Positions 1-8,945 of a DNA stretch of 34,211 bases are shown piece after piece (positions within the stretch are counted from its first letter, which is position 1; each line of letters starts with the position of its first letter). Both the position numbers and the translations under genes were made by a program. The stretch lies in NCBI GenBank assembly GCA_035447605.1, contig DAOTHJ010000019.1, positions 1 to 34,211 of the forward strand. The letters run 5' to 3'. Origin of the DNA: UMGS1668 sp035447605 (GTDB lineage: Bacteria > Bacillota > Clostridia > Oscillospirales > Ruminococcaceae). Below the pieces are notes generated by a model. It saw nothing but the letters and a program-made list of their open reading frames with translations. It ran no database searches and had not been told where the DNA came from.

Positions 1-374
1 GTCCGGAGCAGTTCCTTGTCCACGCGCGGCTTCTTATAAAAGCCGTCGATGAAGCCGGCGGAGACCAGCTTGATCAGATTTTTGTAGCCCTCGTTGTTCT
101 CACAGAGCAGGACGAGATGGTTGCTCCAATCCTGTAAATTGACCTTGTCGAAGCGGGAACGGTTGGCGACATAGACTTCGCAGCCGATGATCGGCTTGAG
201 GCCGCACTTCTCCGCCTCCCGGTAGAAGTCGATCACGCCGTACATGGCGCCGTGATCGGTGATCGCCACGGCGTTCTGCCCCAGTTCCTTGATCTTCGGC
301 ATCAGTTGGGTGATGCGGCAGGCGCCGTCCAGCAGGCTGTATTCCGTATGAAGATGGAGATGGACAAAGCTCAT
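1..374 (-). CDS. dnaE: DNA polymerase III alpha subunit, N-terminal part (cut by window edge)
   Basis: This is the first 124 or so codons of a replicative DNA polymerase III alpha subunit. The protein opens with the PHP-domain signature HLHTEYSLLDG, followed by ITDHGAMYG and IGCEVYV, which is the typical start of DnaE rather than PolC (PolC carries an OB domain first). PHP domains bind metals and in many DnaE proteins give proofreading or structural support. The start ATG overlaps the TGA stop of the upstream MATE gene (ATGA), so the two are translationally coupled. It is the last visible gene of the hprK-murB-whiA-MATE-dnaE operon. The rest of the gene lies outside the window, so polymerase domains cannot be checked. 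Confidence 0.93.
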   Translation of the reverse strand, partial: MSFVHLHLHTEYSLLDGACRITQLMPKIKELGQNAVAITDHGAMYGVIDFYREAEKCGLKPIIGCEVYVANRSRFDKVNLQDWSNHLVLLCENNEGYKNLIKLVSAGFIDGFYKKPRVDKELLR

Positions 375-1747
375 GGTTCCACCGCCTCGATCTGAGATTG
401 CGGGATAGTCAGGCCGTGATGCAGCCAGTTTCCTTTCAGATAGCGAATCAGCAGCAGGATGCCCTTTACGAGATCCTCACTGCACATGACGAAATAGACG
501 ATCAACACCGGCAGACGCAGCACCAATCCGAGGAAGGCCCCGATTCCGCACTTCATAATCAGGGTGACATAGGTGTCGACTTTTGCGCAGAAGGCCGTAT
601 CTCCGCCCGCGCGCAGCACGCCGGCCGAAAGGTTCCAGCTTGAACCGTAGCAGAAGACGACATACGCCACAATCAGCATCATAATGCGAATATATTCTTT
701 GGTCTTTTCGGTGGAAACGATAAAATCCGGGGCGAACGGGCGCAGGGCAAGCACAATGCCCGCCATGACCGCGCCGAGCGCCAGCCCGATATAGGTGAAC
801 GAACGCGCCAGCTTCTTCACTTCCTCATCCCGGCCTGCACCCAGCATGTTGCCGAGGATCACCATATCCGCGTTCGCAAAGCCGCACATAAAGACAGTGG
901 AAAGGTCGCCGACCACGAGCACGAGGCTGTACGCCGCCAGAAACTCCGCATCATACTGGCCGAGCACGGCGGACTGCACCGTCATGCCGATGCCCCAGAT
1001 AAATTCGCTGAAAAACACCGGGATGCCGAACTTAACAAATGAAGGAAGATACGGCTTCGTATTGACAAAAATACTCTTGAGCGTGAAGCCGACGTCTTTC
1101 TCTTTGAAATACATATAGGCAAGCACGACAAGAAGTTCAAAGGCCTTGGAGATCGCCGTAGCGATCGCGGCGCCGCGCACTTCGAGTCTCGGCGCGCCCA
1201 GTTTTCCGTAAATCAGAATCCAGTTGAGGAAACCGTTGATGAAGCAGGAGGCCAGCGAGACCATGAGGGAAACCTTGACGTTGCCGACTGCGCGAAGATT
1301 GGAGAGATAGGTCAGCGTAAACGCGGGGAAAATATAGGCCCAGCCGATCACTTTGAGGTACTCCACGCCGTAGCGGATGACCTCCGGGTCGCTTGCGAAA
1401 ATGCGCATGACAAAGTGAGGGAAGATCAGAATCACGGCGGAGAGCAGAACGCCCACCGTCGCGGAGATCTGCACCGTCAGCCCGATCAGGTCGCGGATGG
1501 GCTTGGTCTCTCCTTTTCCCCAATATCTTGCGGAGAGCGTCGCCGCACCCATGCAGATGCCCCAGATAAACATCGTATAAAACAGGTAGAGCTGGTTGCA
1601 CTGGTTGACCGCCGCAAGCTGCAATCCGCCGAGCCGGCCGACCATGATGGTATCCAGCATGTTGACGGCCACATTCACAAAGTTGTGCAGCGCGACCGGA
1701 ATCCCAAAGGCGAGCACCTGCCTGGCAATTTCTTTTTTATCGTACAT
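371..1747 (-). CDS. MATE family multidrug/cation efflux protein
   Basis: This is a 458-residue polytopic membrane protein of the MATE (multi-antimicrobial extrusion) family, which exports organic cations or drugs using Na+ or H+ gradients. The N-terminal segment with PVALHNFVNVAVNMLDTIMVGRLG and the following LAAVNQCNQLYLF, GAATLSARYWGKG are characteristic, and about twelve hydrophobic segments span the length. I start at the ATG at 1747 because GGAGGAAC sits just upstream; an open frame continues to 1909 but its extra N-terminus is low-complexity and not MATE-like. It lies between whiA (177-base gap) and dnaE (ATGA overlap). The substrate cannot be read from sequence. Confidence 0.9.
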   Translation of the reverse strand: MYDKKEIARQVLAFGIPVALHNFVNVAVNMLDTIMVGRLGGLQLAAVNQCNQLYLFYTMFIWGICMGAATLSARYWGKGETKPIRDLIGLTVQISATVGVLLSAVILIFPHFVMRIFASDPEVIRYGVEYLKVIGWAYIFPAFTLTYLSNLRAVGNVKVSLMVSLASCFINGFLNWILIYGKLGAPRLEVRGAAIATAISKAFELLVVLAYMYFKEKDVGFTLKSIFVNTKPYLPSFVKFGIPVFFSEFIWGIGMTVQSAVLGQYDAEFLAAYSLVLVVGDLSTVFMCGFANADMVILGNMLGAGRDEEVKKLARSFTYIGLALGAVMAGIVLALRPFAPDFIVSTEKTKEYIRIMMLIVAYVVFCYGSSWNLSAGVLRAGGDTAFCAKVDTYVTLIMKCGIGAFLGLVLRLPVLIVYFVMCSEDLVKGILLLIRYLKGNWLHHGLTIPQSQIEAVEP

Positions 1748-1924
1748 GGAGTTCCTCCGACTTTCCTTTTTCTTCGGCAAACCGAGTTCTGCGCGAATTG
1801 TCGGCGCAAAGCGGGCAGTTCCGGTGCCGTATGCAGAGGATTCGGAAAGCCGGCCGGGAAGTCTGCCTGTTTCGGCATATCTCCCCGCTTTTTGGTGGTT
1901 TCCCTGCAATCCCTTTTCTGCGGT

Positions 1925-2836
1925 TTATTTTTTTCTTCTCAGATCCTCCGCAAGCGCGTGAAGGCGCTGCAGACGGTGGTTGACGCCGGAGCGGGAGAGA
2001 TTCGGCTCCAGCAGTTTGCCGATCTCGCGGAGTGTCAGATCCGGGTTTTCGAGCCGGATGTCCGCGACCGCGCGCAGTTCGTCCGAAAGCCACATCCTGC
2101 CCTTTTCTTTATAGATCAGCCGGATGTCCGCGGCCTGCTGAATGCCGGCGTCCAGCGCTTTATCCTGATTCGCGTTCTCACAGTTGAGCTGCCGGTTAAC
2201 CTTGTTGCGAACCTCCTTGACGATCTTGACATTCATCATGTTCATGGAGGAGACATAGGCGCCCATATAAGTGAGCATATCCTCAATATTTTCGCTTTCT
2301 TTATAATAAATCACATGAACGCCGCGCCGTATGGAGATTTTCGGCTCCTCGAGCACCTCGCCGATCAGTGTGGCAAGATCCCGGCAGAGATTCATGCGGG
2401 CAATATCGAATTCCAGATGGTAATCTTTCTGCGGATCGGAGATGCTGCCGCAGACCAGATACGCGCCGCGCAAAAAATACGGAAAGCTCTCCTCGTTTTC
2501 CAGATTCGCACGGTTGATGCGCAGATGCGGCTCCTTCTCCGAATGATAGAACGTCGCAAGCAGGCGCTTCCGGTCGGCGGCGCTGTCGATGCTCACATGA
2601 TAAAGCGTGCCGCGGACGCGTTCATAAAAGCTGATTTTGGCGGAAATCCCGCAGTGAACGGCCAGACATTCCGCAAAGAGGTGTGCCGTCGGCTCGTGCG
2701 CGACGGAAAAGCAGATCTCCTCCGCGGAAAACTTCCGCGAAAAAAGCAAAAAACCATAAAGCAGCGCGTGGAGAAAGGGTTCCTCCTCCGGCGCGCGGCG
2801 GCAAAGCTCGTCTTTCAGTTCGCTTGCGAAGGACAT
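1925..2836 (-). CDS. whiA: WhiA family DNA-binding protein
   Basis: The 303-residue protein matches WhiA: an N-terminal region opening MSFASELKDELCR, a LAGLIDADG-like homing-endonuclease fold in the middle (around residues 100-190, FLRGAYLVCGSISDPQ), and a C-terminal helix-turn-helix (about 250-300, DLTLREIGKLLEPNLSRSG). WhiA controls sporulation genes in actinomycetes and affects cell division and chromosome segregation in Bacillus; it has no nuclease activity. Its Shine-Dalgarno AAGGAGGAAC overlaps the end of murB, 12 bases upstream. In many Firmicutes rapZ and yvcK lie between murB and whiA; here both are absent. Confidence 0.94.
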   Translation of the reverse strand: MSFASELKDELCRRAPEEEPFLHALLYGFLLFSRKFSAEEICFSVAHEPTAHLFAECLAVHCGISAKISFYERVRGTLYHVSIDSAADRKRLLATFYHSEKEPHLRINRANLENEESFPYFLRGAYLVCGSISDPQKDYHLEFDIARMNLCRDLATLIGEVLEEPKISIRRGVHVIYYKESENIEDMLTYMGAYVSSMNMMNVKIVKEVRNKVNRQLNCENANQDKALDAGIQQAADIRLIYKEKGRMWLSDELRAVADIRLENPDLTLREIGKLLEPNLSRSGVNHRLQRLHALAEDLRRKK

Positions 2837-2848
2837 GGCGGTTCCTCC

Positions 2849-3760
2849 TTAAAATCCGAGAAATTTCACTTCAGGCTCCAGAAGGAACCCCGTCTGCTCC
2901 CGGACGGTCTTTTTTACATAATCGATCAGCTCGAGAACCTCCCGGCAGGTTGCGCCGCCCCGGTTGACGACGAAGCCGGCATGCTTCTCGCTGACCTCGG
3001 CCCCGCCGATCCGGAAGCCTTTGAGCCCGCACCGGTCGATCAGCTCCGCCGCAAAGGCGCCCTCCGGTCGTTTGAACGTGCTGCCGGCGCTTGGAAGATC
3101 CATCGGCTGCCTGTCGAAGCGCCTCCGGATCAGTTCCTCCATCCTCGCTCCGATTTCGGCCGGATCGCCCTTTTGCAGCCGAAAATAGGCACCCGTGATG
3201 ATTCTGCCGCTGTCCGTATAGGCGCTGCGGCGGTAGGACATCATCAGTTCCTGCGATTCAAAGCTTCCGGCGCTCCCGTCCGCGTTCAGATGCTCCGCGG
3301 CAATCAGAACGTCCTTCATTTCGCCGCCGTAGGCGCCCGCGTTCATATAGACGCCGCCGCCGACCGACCCCGGGATTCCGTAGGCGAATTCGAGGCCTGT
3401 AAAGCTATGTTCCTTTGCAAAGTTACAGAGCGACGCGAGGCTGACGCCGGCATCGGCATAGATGACGGACTCATCGGCCATGCGCAGCCCGGCAAACAGA
3501 TTTCCCATATGGATGACCGCGCCGCGGATCCCCTCGTCGGAGACAAGAAGGTCGGAGCCTTTTCCGATCACCTCACGGGGGACGGAATGTTCTTCACAGT
3601 AGGTTAAAATTTCAGCGAGCTGTTCCCGGTTTGCCGGCTCCAGCAGAATATCCGCCGGGCCGCCGATCCGGAAGCTCGTATAGTCCGCCATCGGCGCATC
3701 CAAACTATATTTGATCGTGTTTTTTTCCGCAAAAGCGGCAAACTCCCTGACAGAATCCAA
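2849..3760 (-). CDS. murB: UDP-N-acetylenolpyruvoylglucosamine reductase
   Basis: MurB reduces the enolpyruvyl group of UDP-GlcNAc-enolpyruvate to give UDP-N-acetylmuramic acid, using NADPH and FAD, in the cytosolic stage of peptidoglycan synthesis. The 303-residue product shows the FAD-binding segments TSFRIGGPADILL and GKGSDLLVSDEGIRG, the PGSVGGGVYMNAGAYGGEM block, and the catalytic serine segment SAGSTFKRP with HAGFVVNRGGAT near the end, as in type II enzymes such as that of Bacillus. The start is a TTG at 3760 preceded by GGGAGG at seven bases. It lies 18 bases after hprK and 12 bases before whiA, so it is an internal operon gene. Confidence 0.95.
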   Translation of the reverse strand: MDSVREFAAFAEKNTIKYSLDAPMADYTSFRIGGPADILLEPANREQLAEILTYCEEHSVPREVIGKGSDLLVSDEGIRGAVIHMGNLFAGLRMADESVIYADAGVSLASLCNFAKEHSFTGLEFAYGIPGSVGGGVYMNAGAYGGEMKDVLIAAEHLNADGSAGSFESQELMMSYRRSAYTDSGRIITGAYFRLQKGDPAEIGARMEELIRRRFDRQPMDLPSAGSTFKRPEGAFAAELIDRCGLKGFRIGGAEVSEKHAGFVVNRGGATCREVLELIDYVKKTVREQTGFLLEPEVKFLGF

Positions 3761-3778
3761 TCCGGAACCTCCCCTGTC

Positions 3779-4753
3779 TCAGTTGTCGAGCGCGAAAAAG
3801 GTTTCCCATTCGCTCTCATCGAGCTCCTCTTCCTGAGGCGGCATGCCGAGCAGATCCAGCAGTTCCTGCGCGGCGTTGTGGCCCATCCGCTTCTGGCGGT
3901 TGTTCATGGCCGCAACCTCGATAATCACCGCGAGGTTGCGACCCGGTTTCACCGGAATCGTCACCAGCGGTAGCTTGACGTCGAGGATGGACGTAAAAAT
4001 ATCGGTGGCGCCCATCCGGTCGTAGGCTCTGGTGTCATCCCACTGCTCAAGCTGGATGACCATGTCGATCTTCTCCGTCGTCTTGACGGCGCCCATGCCG
4101 AAGAGGTTTCTCGCGTTGATGATCCCGACGCCGCGCAGTTCCATAAAGTGGCGGATATTTTCCGGCGCGGCTCCGACGACGGCGCGCGGCGATACGCGGC
4201 GGATCTCAACCGCATCATCGGCGATCAGTCGATGGCCGCGCTTAATCAGTTCCAGCGCGATCTCGCTCTTGCCGACGCCGCTTTCGCCAAAGAGCAGGAT
4301 GCCCTCGCCGTAGACTTCCACAAGAACGCCGTGCCGAGTGATCCGTTTGGCCAGCGCGACGCTCAGGCTGACCGTCAGCGCGGCCATGAATTCGGAGGTG
4401 CCCTCCGAGGTGCGCAGGATCGGGACGGAGTATTTTTCTCCGAGGGCGACGAGCTCTTTTGTGATTGTCAGGTTCCATGTCGTGATAACGACTTTCGGCT
4501 GCTTGGAAAAATAGAGGTCGACCATCTCGAGCCTTTTTTCCCGGGAAAGTCCGCTGAGGTAGCCGAATTCGCTCTTGCCGATAATCTGAATCCGCTCCGG
4601 ATCGAAATATTTATAAAAGCCGGCGAACTGAAGGCCAGGCCGGTTGAGCTCGGCCGTCTCGATCACGATCTCGTCAAGATTTTCCGGAACCCAGATCTGC
4701 TCAAGATGATATTCCTTGATTAACTTTGTCAGCTTGACGCTGTATCCCGCCAT
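3779..4753 (-). CDS. hprK: HPr kinase/phosphorylase
   Basis: HprK phosphorylates Ser46 of HPr and also removes that phosphate, controlling carbon catabolite repression in Firmicutes. The 324-residue protein has the N-terminal MurF-like half and the kinase half with H141 in HGVLVEVYG, the P-loop GESGVGKS (156-163), the RGHRLIADDAVEI segment and the HprK signature MELRGVGIINARNLFG, then IPVKPGRN. I begin at the ATG at 4753, which has GGGAGG upstream; the frame is open to 4786 but those codons lie in the leader. It is the first gene of a leftward operon with murB, whiA, a MATE exporter and dnaE, and diverges from nifJ. Confidence 0.95.
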   Translation of the reverse strand: MAGYSVKLTKLIKEYHLEQIWVPENLDEIVIETAELNRPGLQFAGFYKYFDPERIQIIGKSEFGYLSGLSREKRLEMVDLYFSKQPKVVITTWNLTITKELVALGEKYSVPILRTSEGTSEFMAALTVSLSVALAKRITRHGVLVEVYGEGILLFGESGVGKSEIALELIKRGHRLIADDAVEIRRVSPRAVVGAAPENIRHFMELRGVGIINARNLFGMGAVKTTEKIDMVIQLEQWDDTRAYDRMGATDIFTSILDVKLPLVTIPVKPGRNLAVIIEVAAMNNRQKRMGHNAAQELLDLLGMPPQEEELDESEWETFFALDN

Positions 4754-4796
4754 AAACTTCCCTCCCGGAAAAAAATTTCCGCGCATACTAATTTAT

Positions 4797-4825
4797 ATTA
4801 TATAACTCAATTATGCCAATTTCAA
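4797..4825 (-). promoter_or_regulatory. Sigma-A promoter of the hprK operon
   Basis: On the minus strand TTGAAA (4825-4820) and TATAAT (4802-4797) are separated by exactly 17 bases, about 45 bases before the hprK start. No terminator or riboswitch is visible in the leader. Confidence 0.75.
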
Positions 4826-4938
4826 TCCACAGTTTCGACAGCGGATGTGCTTTCCTCCCGAAGACCTTTATCCGGCAGGAGAACGGTCGAAAAATATTTG
4901 ATTTTTGGGGAAGTGCCCTATTCAAAATGGGAGAGATA

Positions 4939-4947
4939 TGGTAAAAT
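4939..4947 (+). promoter_or_regulatory. Extended -10 promoter of nifJ
   Basis: TGG-TAAAAT forms an extended -10 element 36 bases before the nifJ ATG. The -35 region (TATTCA at 4919, 17-base spacer) is weak, which fits an extended -10 promoter. GGAGG precedes the start codon at 4972-4976. Confidence 0.55.
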
Positions 4948-4982
4948 AAGCAGTACCAATCTTTTTTGAATGGAGGATCTGT

Positions 4983-7900
4983 ATGGCAAGATTCAAGAAA
5001 ACCATGGACGGAAATACAGCGGCGGCCCACGTATCCTATGCGTTCACCGACGTTGCCGCGATCTATCCGATCACCCCGTCTTCCATTATGGCCGAACTTG
5101 CGGACAAATGGTCCGCAAACGGCAGAACCAACATCTTCGGTAACCGCGTAAAGGTCATTGAGATGCAGTCCGAGGCCGGCGCCTCCGGTGCGGTGCACGG
5201 TTCCCTCGCAGCCGGCGCGCTGACCACCACGTTCACCGCTTCTCAGGGCCTGCTGCTGATGATTCCGAATATGTTTAAGATGGCAGGCGAGCAGCTCCCG
5301 GCCGTCATCAATGTCTCCGCCCGTGCCGTCGCCTCCCATGCGCTGAGCATCTTCGGCGACCACTCCGATATCTATGCGTGCAGACAGACCGGTTTTGCCA
5401 TGCTCTGCTCCGGAAATCCGCAGGAAGTCATGGATCTCTGTGCCGTCGCCCACCTTTCAGCGATCAAGGGCAGAGTTCCGTTCCTTCATTTCTTCGACGG
5501 TTTCCGCACCTCCCACGAGATCCAGAAAATCGACGTCTGGGATTATGATCAGCTCAAGGCTCTGACCGATTTTGATGCGATCCGCGCCTTCCGTGAGCAC
5601 GCGCTCAATCCGAACCATCCGGTCACACGCGGCACCGCCCAGAACCCGGATATTTTCTTCCAGGCCCGCGAGTCCTGCAATAAATTCTATGACGCCCTGC
5701 CCGAAGTGGTCGAAGAATATATGAACAAAGTCAACGCCATGATCGGCACCGACTACAAGCTCTTCAACTACTACGGCGCTCCGGACGCCGAGCATGTCAT
5801 CGTCGCCATGGGCTCCGTCTGCGATACCATCGAGGAGACCATCGACTACCTGAATACCAAAGGCGGAAAATACGGCCTTATCAAGGTCCGTCTCTACCGT
5901 CCTTTCAGCCAGAAATACCTTCTTGCCGCTCTGCCGCAGACGGTAAAAACCATCTCCGTCCTCGACCGCACCAAGGAGCCCGGTTCCCTCGGCGAGCCGC
6001 TCTTCCTCGATATTGCCGCGGCAATCCGGGGTACGCCGTATGAAAACGCCCAACTTTTCGGCGGCAGATACGGCCTTGGCTCCAAAGATACCACACCGGC
6101 CCAGATCATCGCCGTCTATCGCAACGCGGAATCCGGCGGCAAGCAGGAATTCACGATCGGCATCGACGACGACGTCACCCACCTCTCCCTCGACACTTCG
6201 GAATGCCCGGACACCACGCCCGCCGGCAATACCAACTGCATGTTCTGGGGACTCGGCGCGGACGGCACGGTCGGCGCGAACAAGAACTCCATCAAGATCA
6301 TCGGCGACCACACCAACCTCTATGCGCAGGGTTACTTCGCCTACGATTCCAAGAAATCCGGCGGCGTGACCGTCTCGCATCTGCGCTTCGGCCCCAACCC
6401 GATCAAATCCACTTATTATATTAATAGAGCGGATTTCGTCGCCTGCCATAACCCCTCCTATATCACAAAATACGACATGGTTTCCGCCCTCAAAAAAGGC
6501 GGCAAATTCCTGCTCAACTGCGGCTGGAACCTCGAAGAAATTGAGGAACATCTGCCCGGCTCCGTGAAGCGCTTCATCGCGGAGAACGAGATCGAATTCT
6601 ATACCATCGACGGCATCGGCATCGCCCGTGAGCTCGGCCTCGGCGGCAGGATCAACACAATCCTGCAGTCCGCGTTCTTTAAGATCGCCAAGATCATCCC
6701 GGCCGAGGATGCCGTGACCTATATGAAAGCGGCGGCAAAAGCCTCCTACGGAGAAAAGGGCGACGCCGTCATCGCCATGAACTATGCGGCAATCGACCGC
6801 GGCATGGACAGTGTCGTGAAGGTTGATTATCCGGTTGAGGCGTGGAAACAGGCGGAGGGAGAGATTCCGGTTCCCGTCGCAAAGGGCGGTCGTAAGGATC
6901 TCGTCGACTTCGTCAACCGCGTGCTCTTCCCTGCCGTTGCACAAAAGGGCGATACGCTTCCGGTCTCCGTATTTAACGGAATTGAGGACGGCACGATGCC
7001 TTCCGGTACCGCTGCCTACGAGAAGCGCGGCATCGCCGTTGATGTGCCGGTCTGGAAGCCGGAAACCTGCATTCAGTGCAACATGTGCTCCTATGTCTGC
7101 CCGCACGCCTCGATCCGCCCGGCCGTCATGACCGACGCCGAGCTGGCCGCCGCTCCCGAAGGCACGAAATCCGTTCCGATGACCGGCATGCCCGGCCTGC
7201 ATTTCGCTATGACGGTCGCCGCGCTCGACTGCACCGGCTGCGGCTCCTGCATCAACGTCTGCCCGGGCAGAAAGGGCGAAAAGGCCCTCGTTGCGGACAG
7301 CCTTGAGAACCAGCTTCACGAGCAGGAGATCTTCGACTACGGCGTCGCTCTTCCGGAAAAACCGGAGCTGCACGAGAAATTCAAGCCGGCCACGCTCAAA
7401 GGCAGCCAGTTTAAACAGCCGCTGCTGGAGTTCTCCGGCGCCTGCGCGGGCTGCGGCGAAACCCCGTACGCGAAACTCGCGACCCAGCTCTTCGGCGACC
7501 GGATGTATATCGCCAACGCCACCGGCTGCTCCTCCATCTGGGGCGGCTCCGCGCCTTCCACCCCTTACACCGTCAACAAGGACGGCAAAGGCCCCGCATG
7601 GGCAAACTCCCTCTTTGAAGATAACGCCGAATACGGCTACGGTATGCTGCTCGGCCAGGATGCGATTCGCGCAAGCTTGATCGAAAAGGTGAAGGTGCTC
7701 GCGGAGACCGGTAAAAACGAGGCCGTCGTCGCCGCCGCAAAGGAATTCCTCGACACCGTCGATAACGGCGCCGAAAATGCCGTCGCGGCCGAAAAACTCG
7801 TCGCCACGCTGAAAACCTGCGACTGCAGCGAAGCCGAAGAGATCCTCAAAGAAAAAGATTATCTCGCCAAGAAGTCCGTTTGGGCGTTCGGTGGAGACGG

Positions 7901-8528
7901 CTGGGCCTACGATATCGGCTTCGGCGGTCTCGACCACGTGATCGCCTCCGGCAGAAACATCAATATTCTCGTCTTCGATACCGAAGTCTATTCCAACACC
8001 GGCGGCCAGTCCTCCAAGGCCACCCCGACCGGCGCCGTCGCACAGTTTGCGGCCGCCGGCAAGGATGTTAAGAAAAAGGATCTTGCGGCGATCGCCATGA
8101 GTTACGGCTATGTCTATGTCGCACAGGTCGCGCAGGGCTCCGATATGTCCCAGTGCGTCAAGGCGATGGCGGAGGCCGAAAGCTACGACGGGCCTTCCCT
8201 GATCATCGCCTACGCGCCGTGCATCAACCATGGCATCAAGGGCGGCATGGGCAACTCCATGGGTGAGGAAAAGAGAGCGGTCGATGCCGGCTATTGGCAC
8301 CTGTTCCGCTACGATCCGAGACTTGCCGCCGAAGGAAAGAATCCGTTCCAGCTCGACAGCAAGGCCCCGACCGCCAGCTACCGCGACTTCATCATGAACG
8401 AGGTCCGTTACAGCAGCCTGGTCCGCACGTTCCCGGACCGTGCCGAAGTTTTGTTCAAGAAAGCCGAAGAGAATGCCGAAGAAAAATTCGAGCATCTCGA
8501 ACAGCTCACGAAGACCCCGATAGAATAA
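4983..8528 (+). CDS. nifJ: Pyruvate:ferredoxin (flavodoxin) oxidoreductase, single chain
   Basis: This 1181-residue enzyme oxidises pyruvate to acetyl-CoA and CO2 and reduces ferredoxin or flavodoxin; it is the main pyruvate exit in anaerobic clostridia. All domains of a full-length PFOR are present in order: the N-terminal pyrimidine domain (MDGNTAAAHVSYAFTDVAAIYPITPSS), the central CoA-binding part, two [4Fe-4S] ferredoxin motifs (CIQCNMCSYVCP near 696 and CTGCGSCINVCPG near 750), the proximal cluster cysteines (CAGCGE near 820), and the thiamin diphosphate site (GDGWAYDIG near 971 with NTGGQSSKATPTGA). It is transcribed alone from an extended -10 promoter and closed by a hairpin terminator. 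High expression is suggested by its strong ribosome binding site. Confidence 0.97.
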   Translation: MARFKKTMDGNTAAAHVSYAFTDVAAIYPITPSSIMAELADKWSANGRTNIFGNRVKVIEMQSEAGASGAVHGSLAAGALTTTFTASQGLLLMIPNMFKMAGEQLPAVINVSARAVASHALSIFGDHSDIYACRQTGFAMLCSGNPQEVMDLCAVAHLSAIKGRVPFLHFFDGFRTSHEIQKIDVWDYDQLKALTDFDAIRAFREHALNPNHPVTRGTAQNPDIFFQARESCNKFYDALPEVVEEYMNKVNAMIGTDYKLFNYYGAPDAEHVIVAMGSVCDTIEETIDYLNTKGGKYGLIKVRLYRPFSQKYLLAALPQTVKTISVLDRTKEPGSLGEPLFLDIAAAIRGTPYENAQLFGGRYGLGSKDTTPAQIIAVYRNAESGGKQEFTIGIDDDVTHLSLDTSECPDTTPAGNTNCMFWGLGADGTVGANKNSIKIIGDHTNLYAQGYFAYDSKKSGGVTVSHLRFGPNPIKSTYYINRADFVACHNPSYITKYDMVSALKKGGKFLLNCGWNLEEIEEHLPGSVKRFIAENEIEFYTIDGIGIARELGLGGRINTILQSAFFKIAKIIPAEDAVTYMKAAAKASYGEKGDAVIAMNYAAIDRGMDSVVKVDYPVEAWKQAEGEIPVPVAKGGRKDLVDFVNRVLFPAVAQKGDTLPVSVFNGIEDGTMPSGTAAYEKRGIAVDVPVWKPETCIQCNMCSYVCPHASIRPAVMTDAELAAAPEGTKSVPMTGMPGLHFAMTVAALDCTGCGSCINVCPGRKGEKALVADSLENQLHEQEIFDYGVALPEKPELHEKFKPATLKGSQFKQPLLEFSGACAGCGETPYAKLATQLFGDRMYIANATGCSSIWGGSAPSTPYTVNKDGKGPAWANSLFEDNAEYGYGMLLGQDAIRASLIEKVKVLAETGKNEAVVAAAKEFLDTVDNGAENAVAAEKLVATLKTCDCSEAEEILKEKDYLAKKSVWAFGGDGWAYDIGFGGLDHVIASGRNINILVFDTEVYSNTGGQSSKATPTGAVAQFAAAGKDVKKKDLAAIAMSYGYVYVAQVAQGSDMSQCVKAMAEAESYDGPSLIIAYAPCINHGIKGGMGNSMGEEKRAVDAGYWHLFRYDPRLAAEGKNPFQLDSKAPTASYRDFIMNEVRYSSLVRTFPDRAEVLFKKAEENAEEKFEHLEQLTKTPIE

Positions 8529-8545
8529 AGCGTTCGCATTATAAA

Positions 8546-8585
8546 AATAACGCCGCTCACAACAACGTGGGCGGCGTATTTTTAT
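8546..8585 (+). terminator. Rho-independent terminator of nifJ
   Basis: ACGCCGC-t-CAC and GTG-g-GCGGCGT pair around AACAAC and are followed by ATTTTTAT, 18 bases after the nifJ stop. Confidence 0.85.
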
Positions 8586-8618
8586 GAAAATTTTCCAGCG
8601 CAAAATGGCTTTCCCTCT

Positions 8619-8790
8619 ATTCCAGAGGGTGGCGCCGACGGGAATCCCTTTGTTTGAAAAGCCAAGAACCCCATATACGGAAAACAGTCGTATGCAAAGA
8701 GAGCCAAAACAATTGTGCGTAAAACAATTTTTTCATTCCGGAGGGCGATGCCGACGAAGATTCCTTCGTCCGGAGAGACTGAGCCTCCAC
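8619..8790. repeat. Two diverged copies of a short hairpin repeat in a gene-free stretch
   Basis: The gap 8587-8945 holds no convincing gene. Two blocks resemble each other: one from about 8619 (ATTCCAGAGGGTGGCGCCGACG) and one from about 8735 (ATTCCGGAGGGCGATGCCGA then CG), aligned for roughly 40 bases with about two thirds identity by eye. The second copy contains a perfect hairpin, GACGAAG-ATTC-CTTCGTC, flanked by TCCGGA on both sides. A third fragment, TCCCGGAGGATGACATC, occurs near 8851. This looks like a dispersed REP-like element that has decayed. Open frames crossing it appear fortuitous. Confidence 0.4.
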
Positions 8791-8945
8791 ATGTGGGGCA
8801 TAGCCGAGTACGAGGGGATCTCACCCGGCTGCATATAAAGCGGGGTTTCGTCCCGGAGGATGACATCTAAAAAGGCACGACGCATTCCATTATCGCATGA
8901 AAAAACGCGCATGAGCATCAACAGAAATTGCAAATCAGCGGCTTG

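Noticed and set aside
5457..8603. A very long open frame on the minus strand opposite nifJ (about 1048 codons).
   Set aside because: It is the antisense shadow of a GC-rich gene with biased codon use; the product is low-complexity and lacks family motifs, while nifJ is unmistakable.
8582..8933. Short minus-strand open frames across the repeat region.
   Set aside because: Their products are translations of the repeats and have no convincing start signals.
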